From the NCBI GenBank assembly GCA_019633425.1, contig WSUB01000058.1:62001-126000 (forward strand): a stretch of DNA of 64,000 nucleotides, read 5' to 3'. Below the pieces are notes generated by a model, which was not told the DNA's origin, did not search any database, and saw only the letters and a list, made by a program, of their open reading frames with translations. The position numbers and the translations under genes are program-made. This stretch comes from Tulasnella sp. 424. Its lineage: Eukaryota > Basidiomycota > Agaricomycetes > Cantharellales > Tulasnellaceae. This document shows positions 23,523-33,673 of this stretch, in pieces; position 1 is the stretch's first letter; each line of letters opens with the position of its first letter.

Positions 23523-23725
23523 CCCCGCGATGTCATGAATTGGGATGGTCTTAAGCATTATAAAGATGCTCAAACACTACAACCATCACCGTAACGCCGC
23601 TCACGTAGCAGCCCAAAACGCACAAGGTGAATCTTTGTGAGAGAGGAAGTGGTGAGAGTGAAACCGACTCATTGGCCCTGCTTTCCAGATTATTACGCGG
23701 GCTATAAAGTATTCGACACGCTCCT
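23523..23725 (+). pseudogene. uS17m pseudogene fragment
   Basis: This segment matches exon 1, intron 1 and the start of exon 2 of the uS17m gene at 5504-5937. Shared blocks include GGGATGGTC, AAGATG-TC-AAA, CATCACCGT, the donor AAG|GTGA with GAGGAAGTGG just after it, and TTACGCGG of exon 2. A TGA follows the third codon-equivalent, and many substitutions are present. Because intron sequence is retained, it arose by DNA duplication and not by retrotransposition. It lies between two subfamily-A F-box genes. Confidence 0.75.
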
Positions 23726-23891
23726 TCTGCCGACCACTGATGGTTTGCGACCATGAGCCTGACCCCGATCGAAGCGGTACCGGTACGTTAAAAACTCGCT
23801 TAATAGTAATTCATGATCCCATACGAGACGCCGTACTTTACTTGAGCTGTAAGTAAATACTCCGACCTGTCCAGCCACGGTCCCTCATAAT

Positions 23892-25846
23892 TCATTCTGC
23901 ACTTCGAATCGCTTCATCACCTGAAAGCCATCCATCATCTTCACTAAAGTCAGAGCCTTCCCAATACGAATCATCCCAACTATCCTCCTCACTGCCACTA
24001 TCTCCCTCGCAATCGTCTTGCGGCTTGCCAGTTGTGTGTATCTGCACATAGGGTACGAGCCTTGCGATGACCTCCGTGTCTTCCCTCGAATTGAACGAAT
24101 CCCAGCCCCGTAGGATGACTGAGACTAGGTGAGGGTGAGTTCGGACCACTTCCTCGACAAATGAAGTATTAAGCCGCAGCTCGTTTTCCAGGGTTAGGTG
24201 GGTGATATTGGGAACGGTTGTTGCTACCGTCAAAGCGCGTAGATCATCATCGCATACGTCCGACCCCCGGATCACGAGGTGCTTCAGATGAACGGAATTT
24301 TCAAGAGTTGAAGACCATGCTTTGCTTGTCATGCTACATTCCTGGAGGACTAGCGAGGAAAGTCGAGGGTGGGTCTTCGGGAAAGGAATGAGGAAGTCGG
24401 CAAGGTGACTCTCGAAGCCTAGGGAGACCGGATACGTGATGGACAAGTACGCAAGATTTGGGGTCTTGATATAGTCTGATAACCACGTAATGTCCAGTAC
24501 ATGCATCCGGGCCACCTCTAATTTCTCCAAGCATGCCATGGTAATGCCACCACGCCTGCCTATTCCGAGAACCATTGAGAAGTCGACAGAACAGTGGTCT
24601 AGGCTGAGGACGTTGAGGTTGACACAACCCTGCAGGGCTTGCAACAGATATTCGAGTCCGATGAGGCCTGTTCTGCTCAATTTCAGGCGCCGAAGACCTG
24701 GTGGGAAGGGGTCCGAAGGACTCGTCCAGTTTTCGCAGGGATACCCTTGAATCCAAAGGTCCTCTAAACTAGGGAACGACTCCCACACAGGGCAGACTGC
24801 ATCGTCGCCCCAAGTTGGACCGCTGTCCAACCTGCTGATCACGAGCTCCAATTTTTCCAGAGACGAGAAGATGGAATCCCGCTCAGCCAGTCGTGCCCAT
24901 CTTGTGAACGCGGTCGAAACAAACCCGTACACCTCTATAGCCTTAATACGCTTGGATTCTTTGAGAAGAATATCCATGGACCCATCTCCTTGGGGCAAGG
25001 AAGCCAGCCAGTCCGCATACATGCGGAATTGAAGGGGTTTTTCTCCTGACCTGGCAATGTACAACTCGACCATCGGGATTGGCAGCAAATCATCGATGGT
25101 GGTCCAAAGCGATGCCATGGCAAGCGCAACCTTGCGGAAGGAGGAGTTGACATGAGAGAGGGTTACTGGGATTCGGATTTCGCTCCGGTACGAATGAGCG
25201 AAGTGGAAGATATGGCGGAGAAGCTCGATGGGCAGGAAGGAAATGGGAGACGGGACTGCAAGATCTTCTTCCGCCTGTTTGCCCGAAGGGCTGCCGTTGT
25301 CCGAAACGTCGGGCAGGATTCCCGCGTTGGAAGACCTAGCACTGTCAGACACGGCCAGCCTGCAGGAAGATGGTCGTGGTGTGGTTCAGCCCATAGGAGC
25401 TTCCACATTGTCTTGCAGATCGCTTACCTTGCTCCGAGCCTCTTCGAGATATCTCGGCACTTAGGGGACAAATGTTGAGTCTGCAATCCACGGATTGCGT
25501 CAAGGATCCTAAAGGACAACTGTCAGAAAATGGATTGCAAGACTAAACCGAGAAACAGGCTGCACCATCTGTAAAGACTCTCCGGATCCCATTCTTCGAC
25601 CCAAGTTTCGTCGTCACTATCAGGGCCGGAATCTTGAAAGGGTTGCGATTCAGGATCAGGATCACTCTCCTGGCGGGCCCCCGGACTCCATGTCAACGGG
25701 GGGCTCAGGACTTCCGATAAAACATGTTGGACTACGAACAGCCCACTAGACGCTGGTCCTTTGACTCCCTTGAGATCATGGAAAATAGCAGTTAAGAGCT
25801 CAATGTCGGCTGAATCGGATGGTCGAAGTTTCGCGCCGGCGAACAT
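23892..25846 (-). CDS. F-box/LRR-like protein, subfamily A, copy 3
   Basis: Predicted 609 aa protein with minus-strand exons 25566-25846, 25428-25508 and 23892-25359. Exon 1 is eight codons shorter than in copy 2 (a deletion after IFHDLKG). The F-box is PISFLPIELLRHIFHFAH and the tail is SYWEGSDFSEDDGWLSGDEA. A TATA-like element at 25932-25939 and the subfamily motif at 26017-26031 lie upstream. No lesion was found. Confidence 0.9.
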
Positions 25847-26016
25847 GGATGCTTTAGGGATGGGATTGGGTGAGCTCGGTGAACGCGTAACCCAGAGGTT
25901 CCGATAAATTTGTGCGGTGAAGAGTTGGCTCTCTTATAAGTGTCGATTATGACTCAGGAGTCGGCCCAATGTGTTCGGTCGTGGTGCGTGACTCTTTGGT
26001 AAGGACCGCCTCGGCC

Positions 26017-26031
26017 CCGCTTAAGTCCGCA
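26017..26031 (-). promoter_or_regulatory. Conserved upstream motif of subfamily-A F-box gene (gene at 25846)
   Basis: TGCGGACTTAAGCGG on the minus strand, 171 bp upstream of the start codon. Confidence 0.45.
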
Positions 26032-26506
26032 AGGGGCTGCCCCACGGGTCAAATAAACAAGTTAAATTTATTTAGTAGTTCGATGATTCCTGGTCGCATC
26101 GATCTTGTTACCAGTCATCACTGTCGGATGAGCCTTGGTCTCTGCTAAAACCCTTGATGTGATGCCAGCTCAATTGTAGCAGTCTCGACTGGCAAACCTG
26201 TCCACCGTCAATCTTGTCGAGGCTCGGGCCTAGCTTCTCTATCTGCTGCATGATGCACAATCGGCACCTATAACTCCTCCCCCAAGGGTGGCCTGGACTA
26301 CGAGGCCGCCGCTCCCGAAGCGGTCCCGGAACGGTAAATTCCCGCCGGAAGCAATAGGAATCAACGCTATCTGTAAGAAAGACCAAGTTTTACATGAGGT
26401 GTAAGTAAATGCTCCTGAGCTACCAGCTACTGCCGAAAGCTAGGGAATACGATAATAGTAACGGCATTCCTACTACTACATTGACGTCCACTAGCAACCG
26501 GCGAAC
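26032..26506. other. Intergenic region
   Basis: Contains sequence related to the 3' flanks of the genes at 21181 and 23892, and the conserved end element at 26447-26500 next to the following stop codon. No gene is seen. Confidence 0.5.
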
Positions 26507-28450
26507 TCAACACTTTCCTGACACAACCGCTTCATCTCCAGAAAGCCATCCCTCGTCGGACTCGGAGTCCCAATTCGAGCAATCGGATTCGTTCTCGCTT
26601 TCCGTTTGACCGAAGTCTTTGGGTGAAGTTCTTAATGTCTCTACATAGAGGTGCTGGATATGCTGTTTCATCGCATCCAAGGAGTGCGTTGAAACGTTTG
26701 AAGAATCCCATCCACGCAGAACAACCGATTTTAAGGCAGGATGGGTCCGAACGACTTGCTCAACGAACAACGTGCTGAGCCGGAGCTCATTGTCAAACGT
26801 CAGCTTTGTGAGCCGAGAGAGATTATGCCCGGCGGTTAGCATTTGCAAATCATCGCCGGTGAGATGACATGCGCAAGTGCGAAGGATTTTGAGGTCTGGA
26901 AGGTTCTCGAGAACTGAGGTCCAACACGCACTAGTCATGGTGGAATACGAGATGTCGAGGGACTCGATGTTAGGGTGTGTTTTGGTGAAATTGGGGAGAA
27001 AATCGCTTCCTCCCGTATCTGGGGAGCGAGAGAAAGAGGCCGAGAGTGAAGACAGTGCAGGGGTTGAAAGGTGTGCGCACAGTGTCATCATATCACTTTC
27101 TGCAATCCGGGAAAGCTCCAGCTCCTTTAGGTGTTCCAGGGTCACGACCTGGGATGGAAGGGGAGAGGTTCCTGCGGTCGTGGGGAGCTCCTGTATATCG
27201 TCTATTATGAGAGTGGCGAGCTGTGGAATAGCCTGCAGAGCCCTCGCGAATCCTCCAATGCGTAACTCCGCGATATCGCTAACTTTGAGGTGCTGCAACG
27301 TTGGTGGGAAAGGATCGCTCGTACTAACCCAACCGCTTATCCAGCAGCCTTGGATCCAGAGATCCCGTAGATCGGGGAAAGCTACCCATATCGGGCACAT
27401 AACGCTGTCTTCTCCCCTCTTGCTGCGTTTGTGAAGGATGTAATTGAATTTCCGCAGAGAACGGAAGCAGCAATGATATTCGTCCTGCAACGCCGCCCAT
27501 TCCCGCATCATCACAATATCGGAAGTTTCCACTTCCAAGACTTGTACTCGATTGCAATGCTTGGCAAGGATGTGCAACCAATTCTCGGTGAAAGTTCTTG
27601 ACCGGTCTCGGGGATAACCTGCACCGATGCGAAAGTTCAAGGGACAATCCCCCGAGCGATCAAGGTAGAGGTTGGCGATCGGGATTGGAAGGACATCATC
27701 AATGCAGGTCCAGATAGGCTTCATCTCTAGTGCAATGGAGCGGAAGTAGGTGTTGACCCGGGAGATATGAAACGGAGTTAGGGGACTTGTGGTCTGGCCC
27801 AAGCAAGCGAGCTCGAAGACTTCTTGTAAGAGTTCGACTGGAAGGAGTGATATTGGGGGCGGTCTTGGTGTGGAAGGAGATCCTGGCGTGGCCCCCGACC
27901 CAGGTCCGGATGCGCTGGGCGAGCCACTGAGGTCGTAACCGGAGTCGGATTCCTGGGATAACCAGGGCGAAGCAGATGCAGAAGCGAGTCTACGCGACAG
28001 AATTGGCAAGTCCGAATTGTAAGCTCATGTAATAACATGAATAATACTGCGCAACCTCGTACCTGTTTTCTAAACCCAGTACGATATGGTCGCGCTTCTC
28101 GCTCTGCGGAACATAGCCGCGTACGATATCTAGGATCCTGATTTCATTCAGACAGTCGATTAGAAGGGTTGGTGGGGTCGGCCTTTTTGTACACAGGCGT
28201 ACCATTCAAATAGCTCGTCGGGTCCCCAATCTTCACCCCAACTCGCATCCTCATCATCAGCCCTCTCCTCCATTGGATTGCCCAGGTCATTTCTCAAGAC
28301 GTCTGAGATAATGCTTTGTGCTGCAACGACCACTTTCCGCTCCTTGGAGAACTCCAATTTCAAGTCCTTGAGATCTTCCAGGAGGCTTGACAGGAGTTCC
28401 ATGTCCGTTGGGGACGCTCCCCAGAGCTTAATGCCGGCACCGTTTGGCAT
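26507..28450 (-). CDS. F-box/LRR-like protein, subfamily C, copy 2
   Basis: Predicted 601 aa protein with minus-strand exons 28203-28450, 28063-28137 and 26507-27989. The start MPNGAGIKLWGAS at 28450 aligns with the paralog. The frame stays open to 28570, so a 40-residue N-terminal extension is possible. The F-box is PISLLPVELLQEVFELAC and the tail is SESDEGWLSGDEAV. It shares the Ser/Pro-rich linker and the conserved block DDIQELP with its relative at 18824. Confidence 0.88.
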
Positions 28451-28890
28451 TCTTAAAGCTAGTCGGAATGGCTTGCAAACGGGAGTGCGGGTGCGGTTAG
28501 GCGTGTCGCTAACAGAACACGGCGTCACGGCGTGGTCGGGTCGGGAGTCACCCCCGTTTCGACCGCACAACGCCGGTTAACTCCGATTTGCAAGCCCGGA
28601 AAGGCTTCTGTTCGTTGCGTAGAAGGATGAGATGGGTGGAACGGAAGCAGGGTGTATGGCTTAAAAGCTTCTCGACGCCGACATCAAGGACCCTCTCGTT
28701 CAAAACTCGTCCGCGGGATCCAGGAAAACGGCACTCAAGGGAGAAGGCGTCGGAACAAAATGCGTCTATTCAAAACGGCCGCCTTCACATAATACATGGA
28801 TTAAAAGCAAAGAGCAAGCAACTGGCAAGTTAATCGTTATAATAAAGCACCACCATTAGAGAGGGTACGAGCAACGAGCCGATTTCGGGT
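28451..28890. other. Intergenic region
   Basis: Upstream region of the subfamily-C gene, sharing GCCGGTTAACTCCGAT with the equivalent site near 20900. The rest shows nothing recognisable. Confidence 0.45.
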
Positions 28891-29932
28891 TCAAAGACGC
28901 TTTCCCTTCCCCTTCCCCTGGGCCATTTTAGTGGCATCGCGACGGAGAATGGAAATTTCACGTTCAAAAAACTGCTTTTCTTTGCGCAGCATACTAGCCC
29001 AGGTTGGATAACTCCACCTTCCAGCTCCTTCCTTCTGCGGATACGAAACCACGTCAGCTCGAATCCGCAAGAGCAAGACGAGGTAAACACTCACATGCTC
29101 AACGAAGTTGAAGAGCGAATCTTCCCAGCTCATCTCGCGTGGAGCCTTCGCGAGGTGGCGGGCGAGGAGCTTCTTGTCGTCGTCCGTGATGGTGTACTTC
29201 TGGCCGGCGTTGCGGGCGGTCTTGGCAAGACGGCTAGCTTCACCTTTGATGGCCTCGTCCAGATTTCTCTTCCTTTTGAGACTCGGTTGGGCTTGACCTC
29301 GGTTGACAGGCATCTTGCGCTTTCTAGCTGTGGAAAAAAAGCAGAGGCAGAAGTGCTGTCAGCACCCATCCATGACGACGTTCCGAAGGGTGATGCGGAG
29401 GGTTGGGGACTTACCGAATCTCTGGCGACGAGTTTTCTCCTTTGTAATCTCTTTGGTACTGATGCTAGAGCCATTGAACGGAACTTCGGCGCTTCTCAAC
29501 TTCGATAACGCTTCCTCGAGCTGTTCTCCTTTCCCGACATATTGCACTACGGCGGCCTTCCAGTTGGAATCTTCAGCTTTGGTGATTATGGCAGTTGCAA
29601 CGTCGTAGTGAAGGCCGATGCTAGGCTTTGCGTCTGCGTCGGAGTGTGCCGCACAGTGAAGGAGAAATCGCTGACGCTCGTGCAGAGCTGGGAGTGAGTA
29701 GACTTGGATGAATTTACTAGCATAAGTCGTCAAAAACCCCATCTCAGCGTCAGAAAAGGGGCCAGAGAGAGCAGACGTACTATAAGCTTCCTGGGATCTG
29801 GATTGCCAAGTCGAGGATAAAGTCCCTTGCGCTATTCCAACGCTGACTGGATGCGAAGGCGGTGACAACAAGCAGCTGATCGGGATGAACGGCTGCCTGA
29901 ATGAGAGAAGGGAGAGGGCTGGAAGGAGCCAT
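28891..29932 (-). CDS. Conserved hypothetical protein with basic linker and possible Myb/Rap1-like C-terminal segment
   Basis: Minus-strand exons 29781-29932, 29415-29716, 29095-29327 and 28891-29034 give about 276 aa. The first two exons match the gene at 4243 in length, phase and sequence (QRWNSARDFILDLAIQ, QRFLLHCAAH, HYDVATAIITK). Exons 3-4 add a lysine/arginine-rich linker (SLKRKRNLDEA), then TITDDDKKLLARHLAKAP, and WSYPTWASMLRKEKQFFE. The acid-start, LL-A-HLA and W-S pattern is reminiscent of Rap1-type Myb domains, but this is inference from pattern only. It ends KGKGKRL. It is probably nuclear. The upstream alternative ATG at 30085 is not conserved in the paralog. Confidence 0.8.
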
Positions 29933-30559
29933 AATAGAGCTCGAAGGGAGGATGAAGAATGAGACGAATGTAGGGGAAGAGGACTTGGGAGAGAGTACGG
30001 ACGATGAAGAGAGAGTGAGAGGAGTCCTCAAGCTCGCCTTTTGACCTGCCCTTGCCCTCGCTGACACGTATGATGACAAGTCCATCTATCGCTGGGGTGA
30101 GATGACATCAGTTGGTCAGAATAGAAATATCCCCCAAGCGAAAGGATTTTGCCTCCGTTGGGGGGTGCCAAGTAACAGAATGGGTACACGGAAATTCCCT
30201 CAATAAATTCACGAAAAAGCGAGTCTCCGAGTTCTCGTACCCTGTACCGCTGGTAAGAAGGCTTTGGGGGTCATCTCCAGCGGGTTCTAGACAAGGGCGT
30301 TTAAGTAGAAGGACAAGATGACGTCACGCGTACTTTCTCCAACCCGCCGAACGTCACGAAAAGTAGGTATCGACTTTTACAACCAAAAATAAAACTGATA
30401 ATTAAAATAATGGAGGGGCCCCCGGTTGCAATAATGTTGGTTATCTCGGGTGTAGCCGGGCTTTGAATCCAAACCGCGGAATCAGAAAGAGTCATGGAGG
30501 ACCTGGGGTTTCAGCCAAGCCACTGGACACGTAGTAAACGATAAATATTTAGACCCAAA
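29933..30559. other. Divergent promoter region
   Basis: The right-hand equivalent of 3536-4243, of similar length, between the small gene (minus) and the TATA box of the element (plus). No gene is seen. Confidence 0.5.
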
Positions 30560-31435
30560 ATGTATATAAGACGACGAGTCCACCTCTCCTTCGAACCACA
30601 CCCAGCTCCCACCTTCCTCCCCTCCCCCCGTCCCCCTCCCACTCGCACTCCCCCACCTCCATCGTCCCTTCCTCCTTCCCCCATCCCACCGTCGTCTCTT
30701 CGTTTGCGGTCTACCCTGAGTATTCGGGTCAGTGCTCCCTTCCGCTCCTGCTCTTTTGCACGTCGTAATTTGATGCGACCCACCTTCCTCGTTTCTAGTC
30801 TGCTCGGGCTAGGCTTAGATTTCGTCCTCAGATGACTGTACAAGGAGCTTTCCCACCGTCTGCCCTATCCGAATGCGCACAGAAATGTTGCCTGCCCGGG
30901 TAGTGGTCAACAGTTAAACGGTAGGGCCTTGTTTTCCCGGGGCTGGACGCTCAAGAAGGACTGTCGTGTGCCTGTCCGCGTTTGGTATGTGACGTGCCTA
31001 CCCTTGTTGTGAGCATCGATAGGACCCGCTGGCCACCTAGCCGGAAACGAGTACGGTTAGCCGAGTTCATTTAGTATAACCCCTCTGCTTTCTCTCGAGG
31101 AGATCAGGACTGTCTAGTGTTCCTGGTCGATCGTAACGGCTTTCGTTCCGCCGTTTCGAGCTCCTCGTGGACCATGTTCACGGTCGCAGTACCTTTTGTA
31201 CTTGCGACTGTTCATTCTCTACTGTGCTTCTTTCTGCTACCCTTGGATCCTGGCGATGTCGGTCTATCTATTTGGGACTCTTGTGACGCGGGCCTCCTCG
31301 TGGCGAGTCCTGGGCAACGGACCTCTTTCCGTCGTCGATCGGCGAAAGAGGCCGGCTAACCGCATTTTGTATAACGATGCCGTCTTTCTTTCGTGTACTT
31401 TCATAGTAGTTTGAATAAATATTGTAGTCGCCTGC
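30560..31435 (+). ncRNA. Candidate spliced non-coding RNA element, right copy
   Basis: Mirror partner of 2660-3535. TATATAAG at 30563-30570 is followed by a long CT-rich leader. A putative intron at 30728-30798 (donor GTCAGT, acceptor TTTCTAG) falls at the position conserved in the left copy. Downstream are shared blocks (AACAGTTAAACGGTA, TCGCAGTACCTT, GGCGAGTCCTGGGCAACGGA). A hairpin at 31322-31351 has an eight-pair stem, CCTCTTTC with GAAAGAGG. An AATAAA-like signal lies at 31414. The longest frame is proline/serine-rich and is not shared with the left copy. Confidence 0.5.
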
Positions 31436-31530
31436 TGGTAGCAATGGGGTCAACGGGATAGGTGAGACAGACTGTAAATATGTACATGACTATAGATAGA
31501 TGCTCCGAGCTGTTCGACTATCATCGGTTA

Positions 31531-33519
31531 TTAGTCACAGAGCTGCGTTCGGATGACTTCGTCGCCCGAGAGCCATCCATCATCTTCGCTGAAATTGGAC
31601 TCTTCCCAATACAAATCATCCCAACCATCCTCTTCAATATTACTATCTCCGTCCCAGCCATCTTGCGGTTTGCCAATTGTGTTTATCTGTAGGTGCGGTA
31701 CGAGCCTTGCAATAACCTCCACGTTTTCCTTAAACACATTGAACGAATCCCAGCCTCGTAGAATGACTGACTCCAGGCGAGAGTGTGTTTGAACTACTTG
31801 CTCCACGATTGAAGTAGTAAGCCGTAGTTCGTTGTCCAAGGTCAAGTGAGTGATATTAGGAACGACTGTTCCCGTCGCCAAGGCGCGCAGATCATCATCA
31901 CAAAGCCCTGAGGCCTGAATTGCGAGGTGGTCCAGGTGGGCGGAATAGTGTAGAATTGAAGACCATGAGTCGCTTGTCGTGCTGCATCCTTGGATGAGAA
32001 GCGAGCGAAGCTGAGGGTGGGCCTTTGTGAAAGGAATGAGGAAGTCGGCAAAGTCGGGGCCTGAATATTTATATTTGATGGATAAGGACGCAAGATTCGG
32101 AGTGTCGATACTAGCCGCTAGACGCGTAATGTCCTCCACATGCATCCGAGCCACCTCCAGTTTCTCCAAGCAATTCATAGGAATACCGCGGAGTTCGCCC
32201 GTTTGAACCTCCGTGAAGTATAGGCTACAAGAGTCTAGGCTGAGGAAGTTGAGGTTGACAATACCTTGCAGGGCGTTCAACAGATCTTCGAGTTCAATTA
32301 GCCCTCCGTTGCTCCACTTCAGACGACGAAGACTTTGTGGTAAGGGGTTCGAAGAACTCGCCCAGCTTTCGAAGGAATATCCTCGGATCCAAAGGTCCTG
32401 CAGGTTCGGGAACCACTCCCACATAGGGGAGACTGCGTCTTCAACGTCATCCGGGCTGTGGATCAGGAGCTCCAGTTTGACCAGAGACGAGAAGATGGGA
32501 TCATGCTCGCCCAATACGTCCGCCCACGTTGCAAACGCCCTCGGGTCAAAGCCATATAGGTTGATTCTTTTAATCCGATTGGATTCTCTTGAAATAATAT
32601 CGAGACATGTAGTGCTTTGGGATAGGGACTGGGATGCGAGCCGGTCCGAGCGCATGCGGAATTGAAGTGGTTCTTCTTCTGACCGCGTAATGAAGAGCTC
32701 GATGATTGGGAGTGGAAGCATATCGTCGATGGCAGTCCAAAGTGATGGCATTCCAAGTGTCACCGAGCGGAAGTAAGAGTTGACGTGGGAGAGGGTTAAT
32801 GGGATCCATATTTCGTTCCGGTACGAATGGGCAAGGTGGAAGATATGCCGGAGGAGCTCGATGGGTAAGAATGAAATGGGACAAGGTGCTGCAGGGTCCT
32901 CTTCTGCCCGTTTGATCGAAGGGCTGCCATCGTCCGTTAATCCGTTTAAGACGTCGAGTGGAGCTCCCGCGTCGGAAGAGTAAACGCTCTCGGACTCGGA
33001 CAGGGCTAACCTGCGGGAGGTGGTCAGGGTTCAGTTCAGTACATAGTAGCCGCTGTAGTTCTCTGAGGATAGCTCACTTTTCCTCAAGCCTTGTCGCGAT
33101 ACCTTGACACCTGGGACTTAGGTCCTGGGGCTGTATCGCTCTGATTTCGTCGAGGACCCTGAAAGACAACTGTTTGAAACACAATGCAAGTCGTAACGGA
33201 ATCACGAAGCATACCATCTGTATAGGCTCTCTGGATCCCATTCCTCAGTCCAAGTCTCGTCGTCAGCATCCGAGTCGGAATCTTCAGCGGATTGCTTTCC
33301 AGGACCAAGTCCACTCTCTTGGTTGACCTCCGAACTGCGTGTATTCAGAAGTCCCAGGACTTCCGCCAGAATAAGTCGGACCGGGAACAGCCCTGTGTAT
33401 ACACTGCCGCAAAGCAAGTTATCGTCTCGGTCGGCTTTGAGATCATTGAGAATGGCGGTTAGAAGCTCGATGTCGGCCGAATCCGAAAATCGAAGGATCG
33501 CGCCGGCGGCCCCCGACAT
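31531..33519 (-). CDS. F-box/LRR-like protein, subfamily A, copy 4
   Basis: Predicted 621 aa protein with minus-strand exons 33215-33519, 33078-33158 and 31531-33010. The donor after exon 2 leaves a lysine codon (AAG) where the paralogs have arginine. The F-box is PISFLPIELLRHIFHLAH. The tail is LYWEESNFSEDDGWLSGD, the most altered version among the A genes. It occupies the same position in the right-hand block as the gene at 385 in the left block. Confidence 0.9.
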
Positions 33520-33658
33520 TCTTGAACCTGAACTGTAAAAAAACCTTAATGGAGGGAGGTCTCAGAGAGATGTGGTGAGGGTTTCTCGTAACAATTGCTA
33601 ATTACGTAGAATTGGTCTAGGTCGGAAACTCGGCTGAGGTGGAAAGGTGAAGGTCGAG

Positions 33659-33673
33659 CCGCTTAGGTCCGCA
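33659..33673 (-). promoter_or_regulatory. Conserved upstream motif of subfamily-A F-box gene (gene at 33519)
   Basis: TGCGGACCTAAGCGG on the minus strand, 140 bp upstream of the start codon, with one change from the consensus. Confidence 0.4.

Noticed and set aside
23571..23754. Minus-strand frame between two F-box genes
   Set aside because: It is the antisense of the uS17m pseudogene fragment.
30560..30835. Proline-rich 91-codon frame in the right non-coding element
   Set aside because: The left copy has a different frame and different residues over the same CT-rich leader, so protein conservation is absent.
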